Below, piece by piece: positions 1 through 10,401 of a stretch of DNA of 64,000 nt. A program made the position numbers and the translations under genes. The notes under the pieces are model-generated. The model ran no database searches, was not told the DNA's origin, and worked only from the letters and a program-made list of their open reading frames with translations. Every line of letters starts with the position of its first letter. Position 1 is the stretch's first letter. The stretch comes from Leptospirillum sp. (GTDB lineage Bacteria > Nitrospirota > Leptospirillia > Leptospirillales > Leptospirillaceae): NCBI GenBank assembly GCA_027323445.1, contig DAHWBS010000003.1, positions 1 through 64,000 on the forward strand, in the 5' to 3' direction.

Positions 1-281
1 AGGGTATTTTTTGACTGTGGCTCAACAAATATCCGGGGAGATGTCTGTCCAGGCTGGCTTTTGGGAAGATTTGAGAGAGTCCGTATGGTTTCAGATTCGT
101 GTTTGGTTCCGACCATGATCCAGATCTGGTCTTGTGGGAAAAGTGGGAGGAGACGGTTGACTGTGCCGTGGAGAAGGCTTTTTTCGCCGACAAGTGACAG
201 GAACTGTTTGGGGTAAAGTTCTCGGCTTAAAGGCCAGAAACGCGTTCCCGAGCCGCCTGCCATAATGATGCCATGCCACAT
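1..281 (-). CDS. manC: Mannose-1-phosphate guanylyltransferase, N-terminal part only (runs off the left edge)
   Basis: Reverse strand reads MWHGIIMAGGSGTRFWPLSRELYPKQFLSLVGEKSLLHGTVNRLLPLFPQDQIWIMVGTKHESETIRTL..., with the nucleotidyltransferase signature AGGSGTRFWPLSR..PKQF. AAGGAG lies just upstream of the ATG. No stop before the window edge, so it is absent from the ORF track. Confidence 0.85.
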   Translation of the reverse strand, partial: MWHGIIMAGGSGTRFWPLSRELYPKQFLSLVGEKSLLHGTVNRLLPLFPQDQIWIMVGTKHESETIRTLSNLPKSQPGQTSPRIFVEPQSKNT

Positions 282-626
282 GTGTCGGATCTCCTTGGGT
301 TTTGGTGGAGTAATAAAAGGACTCTCAATTTTTTATCATTCTGGTTGTTAAAGGGCAAGCACTTTGTTTGAAAATAGGTGTCAATCAAGGGATCGGGTGA
401 TTTTTGAAACGGCCAGATGTTTTCCATCAAAACAGTGAAAGATCCGTTCCCGAGCGAAGAGGGGAGCATTGTCAGAAATGTGGGCATCATATCCTGAGAC
501 GCTCTGTTTTCATCATTAGCTGATCCGGAATCAGGCGGTCTGTTTTAAAAGCAGTCCTGATGCGTGCTAGAATCAGTTTGATTCGTATGGTTCGTATCTG
601 TGGAAAGTCCACAGTGGCGATGAACC

Positions 627-1607
627 GTGATTAACTGTTTCTGGAGGTGTGCTTTGAAGGAAATTGATATCGATGATCTGGGCTCTGACGGAGGTTCTTC
701 CGAGCCCTATAAATGTGGTCTGGTTGCAATGGTCGGACTCCCCAATGCCGGCAAGTCAACTCTTGTCAACGCGCTGGTCGGGGAAAAAGTATCAGCCATC
801 TCTCCGATTCCCCAGACAACCCGTACCCTTATCCGGGGAATCCTCACCGAGTCGAGAGGGCAGATTGTTTTTCTTGACACACCGGGTATTCACCGGCTTT
901 CTCACGCGTTCAACCATCTTATGGTTGACATGTCGAGGGAAGCCCTGCTCGGGGCGCATGTCATCGTATGGGTGATCAGCCTTGACCCGATGCCTTCGCG
1001 TGATGATGTTTCCAGAATGCGGGATCTGCTTCTGCCTGTTCTTGATGGGCGCCCCCTTTTGATTGCGGCAACCAAAATGGACAAGACCGGAGGGCAAGGA
1101 ATGATTCCGCGGCTTCTTGAGATTGAGTCATGGGGGCTTCCGGGTGAAATCATTCCTGTATCGGGTGTCAAGAGTAAAAATCTTGAGCGTTTTATTGACG
1201 TTGTTTTCCGATATCTTCCTGAAGGGGAGAACCTTTTTGATCCTGAGCTTTATACGAACCAGACCGTGAGGCAACTTGTTCGTGAGCTTATCCAGGAAAA
1301 GATTTTCTGGAGTCTCAGGGAGGAGGTCCCCCATCAAAGTGCGGTGATGATCGAGGAATACATCGAACCGGAAGGTCCAAAGGGGATCACGACCATTCGT
1401 GGCGTTATCATTGTTGAAAGGGATTCTCAAAAGGCCATCATGATTGGCAGTGGTGGTGAGCGAATCAGGGAGGTCAGTGAAAAAGCCCGGCTGGAAATCG
1501 AACGTCTTGTCGGCGGAAAAGTTTTTTTGAGGCTTCTTGTAAAAGTTGAACCGGCCTGGCGTGATAACCCCAGAATTCTGCGAGAGCTTGGGTATATCGG
1601 GGAGTAG
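627..1607 (+). CDS. era: GTPase Era
   Basis: G1 GLPNAGKSTLVNAL, G3 DTPGIH, C-terminal KH domain (VERDSQKAIMIGSGGERIREV). Followed directly by recO. Exact start uncertain. Confidence 0.92.
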   Translation: MINCFWRCALKEIDIDDLGSDGGSSEPYKCGLVAMVGLPNAGKSTLVNALVGEKVSAISPIPQTTRTLIRGILTESRGQIVFLDTPGIHRLSHAFNHLMVDMSREALLGAHVIVWVISLDPMPSRDDVSRMRDLLLPVLDGRPLLIAATKMDKTGGQGMIPRLLEIESWGLPGEIIPVSGVKSKNLERFIDVVFRYLPEGENLFDPELYTNQTVRQLVRELIQEKIFWSLREEVPHQSAVMIEEYIEPEGPKGITTIRGVIIVERDSQKAIMIGSGGERIREVSEKARLEIERLVGGKVFLRLLVKVEPAWRDNPRILRELGYIGE

Positions 1608-1615
1608 TTTCTTGA

Positions 1616-2452
1616 TTGGTTATGTGCGGAGGATGGAGGGGGCTTTTGGCGTTTGAACGGTATGCTCTCATCCTCCGGTCTGTTCGTTATGGTGATGATG
1701 ATAGGGTTGTGACCTTTTTTTCCTTGGAAGAAGGTCTCCTCACCGGGTTTGCAAGAGGTGCGAATGCAACGGGAAATCGTTTCGGAGCGGCATTGTCACC
1801 TCTTACCTTTTCTTCCTTGTTAGGGCGGCATCATACTCCCGACAGTCTTTTTCGGCTTCATAAAGCCAATGTGATCGATCCATTTTCAGAGATTCGGAAT
1901 GATTATGACAAGCTTGTATGGGCGGGGCTTCCGGTAAGGGCTATCCTTTGTCTTTTGCCAGCGCATGTTCAGGAGCCGGCTCTTTTTGAGCTTTTCCTGC
2001 ATTATCTGTGCCTCCTGGAGAAGGAAAATTCCAGATACGGACTGCTTTGGATCCGTTTTTCAGCCAGAATGCTCAGAATTATGGGTTTTGGCCCATTAAT
2101 TCCTGTTTGCCAGGGATGCGGTTTGGAGATTCTGATCGGAAAGGTCCGATTTGATCCTGAGAACGGCCGTGTGAGGTGCCGTGACTGTAGCCGGATGGAT
2201 GGTGAAAAAAGTCGGGAGCCTGTTTGTCAGGCAGATTCATTGCGATTGCTGGAACGGTTTTCGGGTGAAGATCTTCGGAAATCAGAAAGTGTGGTCCTCT
2301 CGGACCATCAGGAAAGTCAGCTTTTGGAGCTGATTGATCAAATGATTTCCTGGCATGTGCATCAATGGACCTTTTCTCAAGCGCTCCCTTTTTTGAAGAA
2401 AACTCCCTTGCCGGTCAGAACTGGAAAAAATGAACACCTATCGATGTCGTAA
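1616..2452 (+). CDS. recO: DNA repair protein RecO
   Basis: N-terminal YALILRSVRYGDDDRVVTFFSLEEGLLTGFARGA and a CQGCG..CRDC zinc-finger region; adjacent to era. True start may be slightly downstream. Confidence 0.85.
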   Translation: MVMCGGWRGLLAFERYALILRSVRYGDDDRVVTFFSLEEGLLTGFARGANATGNRFGAALSPLTFSSLLGRHHTPDSLFRLHKANVIDPFSEIRNDYDKLVWAGLPVRAILCLLPAHVQEPALFELFLHYLCLLEKENSRYGLLWIRFSARMLRIMGFGPLIPVCQGCGLEILIGKVRFDPENGRVRCRDCSRMDGEKSREPVCQADSLRLLERFSGEDLRKSESVVLSDHQESQLLELIDQMISWHVHQWTFSQALPFLKKTPLPVRTGKNEHLSMS

Positions 2453-3008
2453 AAAGGAGCAGTGGTCCTGAGGGAGAGTTTGGAATTGCTCCAAAAGCAT
2501 TCAGCATGGATTCTGCCCGCTCTTCGATAAAGAACTCTTTCGTTCCAAATCCGATCCCGCCATCAACAAATGGTTCTGGTGCCGAGTGGCCGACGCCAAA
2601 ATTGTACTCAAGAGCGCCACCGCCATCGAGAACTCCGTAAAAATCATACTTTTTCCTGTCGAATCGGGCGAAAATATGCTGCACACCAATTGTTACGGGG
2701 ATAATCGAAACCATTCCCCCGGTTGTTGGTGCATAGGTCATCGGGTTGACGCCCCCAGGGGTTGATGTCGGGAAAAAATAGGCACTGCCTGTCAAGGTTA
2801 CATCCCAGTCAGGAGCGTATTCCCATGCAAGCCGGACTGTTCCTCCACCGGCAATGGCGGTCTGGTTATCGAGCGGGCTTTTGACTGCGGCGGTCATGTC
2901 ACCCATGAGCTGAAGGTCGAATGCGCCGGAGTTTTTGGGAAAGACTAAAAAAACTGCAATGGCAGCCATGATCGTGGTGATTGAGATCAGGCGGAGATGC
3001 GTTCTCAT
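2415..3008 (-). CDS. Exported outer-membrane beta-barrel-like protein
   Basis: MRTHLRLISITTIMAAIAVFLVFPKNSGAF signal peptide followed by alternating hydrophobic segments and a terminal aromatic (..GVHFFQF). Start chosen at the internal ATG (3008) giving the signal peptide. Confidence 0.55.
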   Translation of the reverse strand: MRTHLRLISITTIMAAIAVFLVFPKNSGAFDLQLMGDMTAAVKSPLDNQTAIAGGGTVRLAWEYAPDWDVTLTGSAYFFPTSTPGGVNPMTYAPTTGGMVSIIPVTIGVQHIFARFDRKKYDFYGVLDGGGALEYNFGVGHSAPEPFVDGGIGFGTKEFFIEERAESMLNAFGAIPNSPSGPLLLFTTSIGVHFFQF

Positions 3009-3172
3009 GGAATCCTTTTTGGTTGACGTTTGAAAATGGGGTTGAATGCGTTTCACAATCCTATGGACAATACCCGAGATTGGCTCCAAGTGGAAGAGGC
3101 CATCTTGAGCTGAACGGAAGGTTAGGGCAGGTTACTCCATATATTTTGTGAAAACAGACAACGGCTTGTACA

Positions 3173-4435
3173 ATGTTCTTTTCCTTTTTTTCGGTCAATC
3201 TGTATATGAGGAGCAATATCGCTATGGTTTTTGTGGATGAAAAGGGTCGGGATGAGCGCGAAGGACGTCTGATTCTTAAAAAGGGTGAAGAAAGAAGACT
3301 TTTATCCGGACATTTGTGGGTATTTTCGAACGAAGTCGCCATCGTGGAGAAGCGTTCTCCGGAAGCTCCCCTGTTTGTATCGGTGGAGTCACATCAGGGA
3401 AGGGTTCTTGGGCGGGCGATCTATAATCCCCAAACACTGATTGCAGCGCGTCTTCTTGATCCTTTTTACCCGCGATGGAAGGGTTTTTCATCCTATCTTG
3501 AAGAGACGATCGATCGTGCCATTTCCCTCCGCAATCAGCTTTGCCCGGGAAGTCTCTATCGTGTTGTGCATTCAGAGGGAGATTTTCTTCCGGGTCTGAT
3601 TGTTGACCGGTATGATGACTTTCTGGTTGTGCAGGTGACCACTCTGGCAATGGAAGCGTATCTGTCGGAAATACTTCTTGTTCTTAGAAATCGGTTTTCC
3701 CCTCGTGGTATCCGGGTGGATCGTTCCGTTCATTCGAGGTCAATCGAGGGGCTTCCCGTTGGAGAGGACCTGATCGAAGGAGATGTTCCAAAGATCCTCT
3801 CAATCCATGCGGGCGAGTCGACAGTGCGATTCCCCTTCAGGGACGGACAGAAAACAGGGCTTTTCCTGGACCAGCGGCGAAACATTGACTCGCTTTCCCG
3901 TTTTTTTGGAAAGAGTGATGTTCTTGATGCTTTCTGTCATGTCGGATCCTGGTCGATGGCGGCTGCCAGGCAGGGAGCCGCAGGAGTGACCGGAGTCGAT
4001 TCTTCTTCTTCGGCACTTGAATGTTACAGTGAGAATCTTTCAGGCTTTCCCAGCGTGATGAGTTCGGTAATCAAGCGGGATTTTTTTGAATGGGCGGAAG
4101 AAGCCACCAGTGCAGGCAAAAAATATGATGCAGTGGTCATGGATCCTCCTGCTTTCATCAAGAGTCGAAAGAAGAAAGAAGAGGGCGTCAGGGGCTATTA
4201 TGCTGCAAACCAGCTTGCCATTGACCTTGTTCGTCCAGGCGGGATCCTTGTGACATGTTCCTGTTCGGCGCTTTTGGAAGCCGATGAGCTTCTGGGGATT
4301 CTTCGAAGCCTTCTGAAGAAAAAAAGGCGCTCGGGAAAACTTGTTTACAAGGGAGGTTCTGGCCCGGACCACCCGATTGTTCCGGCGATGGGAGAGCTTG
4401 AATATCTGAAATGCCTGGCGTTTGTCATCGCCTAG
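3173..4435 (+). CDS. rlmI: Class I rRNA methyltransferase, RlmI family (PUA + SAM-MTase)
   Basis: N-terminal PUA-like region (KKGEERRLLSGHLWVFSNEV), FRDGQKTGLFLDQRRN, MTase motif DAFCHVGSW, catalytic-loop DPPAF. Start could be a later ATG. Confidence 0.8.
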   Translation: MFFSFFSVNLYMRSNIAMVFVDEKGRDEREGRLILKKGEERRLLSGHLWVFSNEVAIVEKRSPEAPLFVSVESHQGRVLGRAIYNPQTLIAARLLDPFYPRWKGFSSYLEETIDRAISLRNQLCPGSLYRVVHSEGDFLPGLIVDRYDDFLVVQVTTLAMEAYLSEILLVLRNRFSPRGIRVDRSVHSRSIEGLPVGEDLIEGDVPKILSIHAGESTVRFPFRDGQKTGLFLDQRRNIDSLSRFFGKSDVLDAFCHVGSWSMAAARQGAAGVTGVDSSSSALECYSENLSGFPSVMSSVIKRDFFEWAEEATSAGKKYDAVVMDPPAFIKSRKKKEEGVRGYYAANQLAIDLVRPGGILVTCSCSALLEADELLGILRSLLKKKRRSGKLVYKGGSGPDHPIVPAMGELEYLKCLAFVIA

Positions 4436-4501
4436 CAGGTCAAAAATAAATTGAATGATTTTTAAAAAATATTATTTTGTAATAACTTGGTTGAAAAGGC
4501 G

Positions 4502-4530
4502 TTGACTTCATTTAACTTTTTTTCTACAAT
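4502..4530 (+). promoter_or_regulatory. Sigma70-type promoter for typA
   Basis: TTGACT (4502-4507), 17-bp spacer, TACAAT (4525-4530), about 55 bp upstream of the typA ATG in AT-rich DNA. Confidence 0.7.
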
Positions 4531-4584
4531 AAGATGATTTGAAACGATAAAACCGACTTAAAAATTGCGAGGATCTTCTTCACT

Positions 4585-6444
4585 ATGGAAACCCCATCAT
4601 CCGTTCCGTCATCGGTACCGTCCGCATCACCTGAAAATCTGCTTCATTCAAGGAATATCGCGATTATCGCCCATGTCGACCATGGAAAGACGACGCTTGT
4701 GGACAAGCTGCTCCAGCAAGGCCATGTTTTTCGCGAGAATGAGGTTGTTGAAGAGCGTGTCATGGATTCAAACGCCCTTGAAAAAGAGCGAGGAATCACC
4801 ATTCTTGCAAAAAATACATCGGTTCATTATGGCGACTACAAGATCAATATTGTCGATACTCCCGGTCACGCAGATTTTTCTGGTGAAGTGGAACGGACAA
4901 TGACGATGGTTGACGGTGTTCTCCTTGTGGTTGATGCGTATGATGGCCCAATGCCCCAGACGAGGTTTGTTTTGAACAAGGCCCTTTCAATGGGGTTAAA
5001 GCCAATCGTTGTCCTGAACAAGATCGACCGTCCGGACGCGAGACCTGTTGAAGCGTTGAATGATGTGTTCAGCCTTTTTGTCGAGCTTGGCGCTACCGAT
5101 GAGCAGATGGACTTTCCTGTGGTCTATGCATCAGCCAAGAAGGGCTATGCGATGATGGATCTGTCGACTCCGTCGGATAACCTTATTCCCCTTTTTGAAA
5201 CAATCATCAACTTCACTCCCCCTCCGGCCGTTGATGTCAACGGACCATTCCTGATGCAGGTGACCAGTCTTGAGTATGACTCTTATATCGGTCAGTGCGC
5301 TCTCGGACGAGTTATTCGCGGAAGGCTGACAAATGCCGAGACAATCGGTCGTGTCGTAAATGGCGAAATCATCGAGCGCGGTAAGGTCAAGAAGATTATG
5401 TCCTTTGAGGGGTTGAAAAAAGTTGAGGTCCAGTCTGCAAGGGCCGGGGATATTATACTGGTTGCGGCCTTCCCCGATCTTCGGATTGGAGATATTCTCT
5501 CTGACCTGACGACAATCGGAGAACTGCCTCCCATTGAGATTGGTGAGCCAACCATTTCGATGGAATTTCTGGTGAACAATTCTCCTCTTGCCGGTCAGGA
5601 AGGAAAGTTTGTAACCTCCAGAAACCTCAGGGATCGTCTTTTCAAGGAAATCCGATCGAACGTGGCTCTTCGTGTCGAAGAGACCGACAGCCCCGATTCT
5701 TTCAAGGTTTCCGGGCGAGGAGAGCTTCACCTCGGAATTCTGATTGAGACCATGAGGCGTGAAGGATATGAGTTTCAGGTGTCCAGACCAAAAGTTCTTT
5801 TCAAGGGCGAGGGTTCATCAAAGCAAGAGCCCTACGAGTATTTGGTTATCGATGTTGCGGAAGAATATGTCGGAACTGTCATGGAAAAACTCGGTCCCCG
5901 GAAAGGGGAGATGCTGAATATGGCCCCTCAAAGAGGTGGACATGTCCGGCTTGAGTTTTTGATCCCGGCCAGAGGGCTTCTTGGCTATAGAAGCGAGTTC
6001 CTTTCTGATACGAGAGGCACTGGACTTTTGACTCATACGTTTCATGGTTACGGTGACTTCAAGGGTGAAATTCCCGGCCGGGTTAACGGAGCCCTGATAT
6101 CCATGGAGCAAGGAGAAACTGTCGCCTATGCCATGGTCAATGTTCAGGAACGGGGAGTACTCTTTCTGAATCCCGGAGTAAAGGTTTATGAAGGAATGGT
6201 TATTGGTGCCCACTCCCGTCCAACGGACCTTGCTGTGAATCCCTGCAAGAAGAAGCATCTCAATAATATTCGTTCTTCAAATGCGGAAGAAGCCATTGTT
6301 TTGACTCCCCCGCGTCTTATGAGCCTTGAGCAGACACTCGAGTTTCTTGAAGAGGATGAGATTTTGGAGGTCACACCTGAAAATCTTCGCATCCGGAAGA
6401 AGCTTCTTTCTGAAAACGACCGGAAAAGGGCAGGGAAAAAATGA
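4585..6444 (+). CDS. typA: Translational GTPase TypA/BipA
   Basis: [39 protein letters not shown]; full-length BipA C-terminal region ([10 protein letters not shown]). Confidence 0.95.
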   Translation: METPSSVPSSVPSASPENLLHSRNIAIIAHVDHGKTTLVDKLLQQGHVFRENEVVEERVMDSNALEKERGITILAKNTSVHYGDYKINIVDTPGHADFSGEVERTMTMVDGVLLVVDAYDGPMPQTRFVLNKALSMGLKPIVVLNKIDRPDARPVEALNDVFSLFVELGATDEQMDFPVVYASAKKGYAMMDLSTPSDNLIPLFETIINFTPPPAVDVNGPFLMQVTSLEYDSYIGQCALGRVIRGRLTNAETIGRVVNGEIIERGKVKKIMSFEGLKKVEVQSARAGDIILVAAFPDLRIGDILSDLTTIGELPPIEIGEPTISMEFLVNNSPLAGQEGKFVTSRNLRDRLFKEIRSNVALRVEETDSPDSFKVSGRGELHLGILIETMRREGYEFQVSRPKVLFKGEGSSKQEPYEYLVIDVAEEYVGTVMEKLGPRKGEMLNMAPQRGGHVRLEFLIPARGLLGYRSEFLSDTRGTGLLTHTFHGYGDFKGEIPGRVNGALISMEQGETVAYAMVNVQERGVLFLNPGVKVYEGMVIGAHSRPTDLAVNPCKKKHLNNIRSSNAEEAIVLTPPRLMSLEQTLEFLEEDEILEVTPENLRIRKKLLSENDRKRAGKK

Positions 6445-7124
6445 ATGGATCAAATCTGACAAACCGAGAACTTTTTTTGGGAGCCATGAGTCCATTGCCA
6501 TTATGGAATAGACTCAGATCCTGGGGTTTGATTTTCTTAACGGGTTTTTTATTCATGACTGGAGCAGGAATGGAAAATGCACAGGCATCAGGACAATCAT
6601 TGGCACCTGGTGAGTATGCTGAATTTGATACATCAATGGGGAAGATAACCTGTTTGTTGCTTAAGCAGTCTGCCCCACACGCTGTTGAAAACTTTGTTGG
6701 TCTTGCAACCGGGAAAAAAGAGTTTCTCGATCCCCAGTCGAGAGAAATGGTCAAGCGCAATTTTTATGACGGGCTCATTTTTCACCGCGTGATCAAGAAC
6801 TTCATGATTCAGGGCGGGGATCCACTGGGAAATGGAATGGGTGGTCCAGGCTACCAGTTTAATGATGAGATCGATCCTACACGGGATTTCACAAAAAAAG
6901 GTGTCCTGGCAATGGCCAATGCCGGACCCAATACGAACGGCAGCCAGTTTTTCATCACTGTGGCTCCTGCTCCCTGGCTTGCAGGAAATTATACGATCTT
7001 TGGGGAAGTTGTATCAGGCCAGGATGTTGCTGATGCCATTTCTCTTGTTCCAACCGATCCGAGAGATCGTCCGGTAACGCCTGTGGTCATCAAACATGTC
7101 CGCATCTTTACCGTCCTTCCCTGA
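6441..7124 (+). CDS. Peptidyl-prolyl cis-trans isomerase, cyclophilin type, exported
   Basis: N-terminal hydrophobic segment, then FHRVIKNFMIQGGDPLGNGMGGPGYQFNDE and NAGPNTNGSQFFIT. ATGA overlap with typA. Confidence 0.9.
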   Translation: MNGSNLTNRELFLGAMSPLPLWNRLRSWGLIFLTGFLFMTGAGMENAQASGQSLAPGEYAEFDTSMGKITCLLLKQSAPHAVENFVGLATGKKEFLDPQSREMVKRNFYDGLIFHRVIKNFMIQGGDPLGNGMGGPGYQFNDEIDPTRDFTKKGVLAMANAGPNTNGSQFFITVAPAPWLAGNYTIFGEVVSGQDVADAISLVPTDPRDRPVTPVVIKHVRIFTVLP

Positions 7125-7980
7125 TCCCGATACGTCCTCCCTTCCCGATGGGTCTGATGTGAGTGATCAGGTCTTTCCCGGTACGGAAGGGATGGATGTT
7201 CTTTTTCTGGGGACGGGAGCTTCTTCCGGAGTTCCCGTTATCGGTTGTTCCTGTCCTGTCTGTCTCTCTTCCAACAAGAAAAATCATCGGACCCGCTCTT
7301 CTATCATGGTTCATCATTCCGGAAAAAATCTTTTGATCGATACGGCTCCAGATCTCCGCTATCAATCCTTGAAAAATGGAATTATGACCATTGACGGAGT
7401 GATCTTTACCCATCCTCATGCCGATCACGTACTGGGACTGGACGAATTAAGAATATTTAATTACATCCAGAAACGGGAAATCCCGGTTTATGCGGATTCC
7501 TACACACTATCCCGGATACAGATGATGTTTCCGTATGCTTTTTCCGAGGCAAATAGGGGCGGGCTCTCAAGGCCGAAGCTGATTCCCTACGAAATAACTG
7601 GTTCCACAGATATTCTGGGTATGAAGGTCATTTCTTTTCCTGTTTATCACGGGCCAGTGATGAACCATGCCGTAAGGATCAATGATCTGGTGTACCTGAC
7701 CGATTGCAAGGGAATTCCTGACGAGTCATGGGAAGTTCTGTATGGCGTAGAGACATTGATTGTCGGTGCCGTGAAGTATGAGCCCCATGAATCCCATTTT
7801 GGAATTCATGAGGCGCTTGAACTGATCGACCGATTGAAGCCACGAAGAGCGTTTATTACCCACCTCTCTCATTCCATTGAGCATGAAGAGTTGTCAGAGA
7901 TGTTACCACCGTCGGTTTTTGTTGCCTACGATGGCCTCCGCATCAGAACCGGGGTCTCACTGGGCGACAGGGACATCTAG
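7096..7980 (+). CDS. MBL-fold metallohydrolase (PhnP-like)
   Basis: MDVLFLGTGASSGVPVIGCSCPVC and the metal-binding motif THPHADHVLGLDELR. An alternative start at 7192 (MDVLFLG) fits the domain better. Confidence 0.85.
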   Translation: MSASLPSFPDPDTSSLPDGSDVSDQVFPGTEGMDVLFLGTGASSGVPVIGCSCPVCLSSNKKNHRTRSSIMVHHSGKNLLIDTAPDLRYQSLKNGIMTIDGVIFTHPHADHVLGLDELRIFNYIQKREIPVYADSYTLSRIQMMFPYAFSEANRGGLSRPKLIPYEITGSTDILGMKVISFPVYHGPVMNHAVRINDLVYLTDCKGIPDESWEVLYGVETLIVGAVKYEPHESHFGIHEALELIDRLKPRRAFITHLSHSIEHEELSEMLPPSVFVAYDGLRIRTGVSLGDRDI

Positions 7981-10401
7981 TCCAGAGAATGCACTGATGA
8001 GTCGCTCTGCCAACGGAACGACATCCCCAACGTCTTTCCCGTAACCATCTGCCCTGATTTCCGTCGAAAACTTTGGCGTGACAACCGCTCCTCCGACCAT
8101 AACCTTGTAAGGAAGATTCTTTTCCCGAATGGTTTCGATTGCAATTTTCATCTGCATCATGGTGGTGGTCATCAATGCGCTTAAAGCAATGATTTGTGCC
8201 TGATGTTTTTCAGCCGCAGCAAGGATTTCATCAAGTGGAACATTTCGACCAAGATCAATAACAGAAAAACCAAAGTTTCTGAGCATCAGGATGCAGATAT
8301 TTTTTCCGATATCGTGGATATCTCCTTTCACTGTTGCAAAGATTACACATCCCTTGGGCTCGACGGGGCCGTCGGCCTCCAGATGGGGCTGGAGAACTTC
8401 GACTCCTTTTTTCATTGCGTCCGCTCCGGCTATCAGATGCGGGATAAACTTGACTCTTTGCCCAAAAAGATCTCCTAGATGGCGTATCGCAGGCGTCATG
8501 ATATCGAGAAATATTGTGAAAGCGGAGAGACCCTCGTCAAGCCCTTTTTGGCAAAGAGCCGCTATTCCGTCTCTTTCTCCTTCGAGAATGGCCTGTCGAA
8601 TGGCCTCTGAGGTCGTTTTTGGGGCGGTCTCTTTCGATGTAGCAGATTGATTGGCTGAAGCTGGCGTCCAGGCTTCTGCCTTGTTCAGGTAGATGCGGCA
8701 GTCCGGATCTCGCCGTGCGAATAGGGATGATGCGGCAACGGTTTGATGAAGTACCTGATCGTAAGGATCGCAAATCGCTGCATCAAGGCCTGCGCCGATA
8801 GCCATCGAGAGAAAGTTGTTATGGACAATCTTTCTGGCTGGAAGTCCGAATGAGACATTGGAGAGTCCCAGTATTGTCGGCAGTCGAAGTTCTTTTTTGA
8901 TGAGGGAAATGGTATCGAGTGTCTGTTTTGCGGCTTCCTGAACGGCGCTGACAGTCAAGGCCAGTGTGTCGAAGATCAGATCCCGGGGCTTAACTCCGAG
9001 CTCTTCTGCCCGTCTGAGGATCTTTTCTGCATTTTTCATGCGTTCTGCGGCTGTTTCAGGGATGTTGTCACCGGAGACGAGGGCGATGACGGCTGCGCCG
9101 TATTTTCGAATGAGAGGCAAGACCTCCTCGAGACGCTCATCCTCGGCATTGATGGAGTTGACAAGGGCTCTTCCGGGATAAAGCTTCAGGCCGGCTTCAA
9201 GGGCTGATGCGTAGGATGAGTCGATGACCAGCGGCAACGAAACCACATTTTGAATCGCGGTGATCGCTTTGGCCATCATCTCCGCCTCATTGACGAGGGG
9301 CACCCCGACATTGACGTCGAGTGCGCCGGCCCCTGCTTCGGCCTCTTTTCTGGCTTCCGCCACGATCAGGTCGACTTGCCCGTTTGCGATCGCTTCCGAA
9401 AATATCTTTTTGCCTGTGGGGTTGATTTTTTCTCCGACGATAAGAAAGGGAACTCCCTCTCCGATCAGGGTCATGCTGGTTCTGGAAGAGATCTTCAGAA
9501 GGGAAGGTGTTGGTCTTGAGATGGGGGCGGAGCCCTTGACTGTTTTGGCGAGGATCTTTATGTATTCGGGAGTTGTTCCACAGCATCCGCCAATAATATT
9601 GGCACCGGCTTCAACGAATGACGGGGCAAATCTGGCAACCTCTTCTGCTCCGGTGAGATAGAGAGTTTCTCCGTTTCGGTGAACGGGAAGCCCTGCGTTT
9701 GGTTCTACGGCTATGAACGTATCGGTTGTTTGGCCAAGTCTTGAGACAACGGGAACCATGGCCTCCGGTCCGACGGAGCAGTTAAGTCCCATGATGTCGA
9801 CACCAAAACCTTCCAGAACACTGGCTGCCGTTTCGGGGTCAGATCCGGAATCAGTAATGCCGTCCATATTGAATGTCATGAGGGCCATGATCGGAATTCG
9901 GCCATTGATTGCCTCACGGACGCCGATAAGGGCAGCTCTCATCTCCTGAATGTCAAACATTGTTTCGATGGCGATCAGATCGGCTCCGGCCTCCAGAAGA
10001 AGCTTTGCCTGCTCATAAAAAATTGCGATTGCATCATCGAACGGGAGATCTCCGAACGGGGCAATTGTTGTCCCGGATGGTCCGATATCACCGGCGACGT
10101 AGGCTTTCCCCCTGGAGGCTCTTTTTGCCAGTTCGACCGCATGGAAATTGATCTCCCGGATGCGATCCTGCGCGTTGTATTCTGAAAGCCTGAGTCTTGA
10201 GGCTCCAAATGTATTTGTCAAAATGATATCTGATCCGGCATTGACATATTCGGTGTGAACAGCCTGAATTTCATGGGGCTTTTCGATATTCCAGAGATCA
10301 GGGGCATAACCTGCCGGGAGTCCTCTGGATTGAAGGAGCGCTCCCATTGATCCGTCCAGAAGAAGCACTTCGTATTTCAAACGCTCAAGCAGGGGCTTCA
10401 C
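7957..10401 (-). CDS. metH: Methionine synthase lacking the C-terminal activation domain (Hcy-binding + pterin-binding + cobalamin-binding)
   Basis: LLDGSMGALLQSRGL, zinc-ligand motif GGCCGTTPEYI, pterin-binding LIVGEKINPTGKK, B12-binding GDIHDIGKNI. 814 aa, ends after the B12 domain. Confidence 0.9.
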   Translation of the reverse strand: MKPLLERLKYEVLLLDGSMGALLQSRGLPAGYAPDLWNIEKPHEIQAVHTEYVNAGSDIILTNTFGASRLRLSEYNAQDRIREINFHAVELAKRASRGKAYVAGDIGPSGTTIAPFGDLPFDDAIAIFYEQAKLLLEAGADLIAIETMFDIQEMRAALIGVREAINGRIPIMALMTFNMDGITDSGSDPETAASVLEGFGVDIMGLNCSVGPEAMVPVVSRLGQTTDTFIAVEPNAGLPVHRNGETLYLTGAEEVARFAPSFVEAGANIIGGCCGTTPEYIKILAKTVKGSAPISRPTPSLLKISSRTSMTLIGEGVPFLIVGEKINPTGKKIFSEAIANGQVDLIVAEARKEAEAGAGALDVNVGVPLVNEAEMMAKAITAIQNVVSLPLVIDSSYASALEAGLKLYPGRALVNSINAEDERLEEVLPLIRKYGAAVIALVSGDNIPETAAERMKNAEKILRRAEELGVKPRDLIFDTLALTVSAVQEAAKQTLDTISLIKKELRLPTILGLSNVSFGLPARKIVHNNFLSMAIGAGLDAAICDPYDQVLHQTVAASSLFARRDPDCRIYLNKAEAWTPASANQSATSKETAPKTTSEAIRQAILEGERDGIAALCQKGLDEGLSAFTIFLDIMTPAIRHLGDLFGQRVKFIPHLIAGADAMKKGVEVLQPHLEADGPVEPKGCVIFATVKGDIHDIGKNICILMLRNFGFSVIDLGRNVPLDEILAAAEKHQAQIIALSALMTTTMMQMKIAIETIREKNLPYKVMVGGAVVTPKFSTEIRADGYGKDVGDVVPLAERLISAFSGLDVPVAQ

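Noticed and set aside
5131-5730. 199-aa minus-strand ORF inside typA, and many similar antisense ORFs over core genes
   Set aside because: Shadow ORFs of strongly supported coding regions; composition follows the sense codons.
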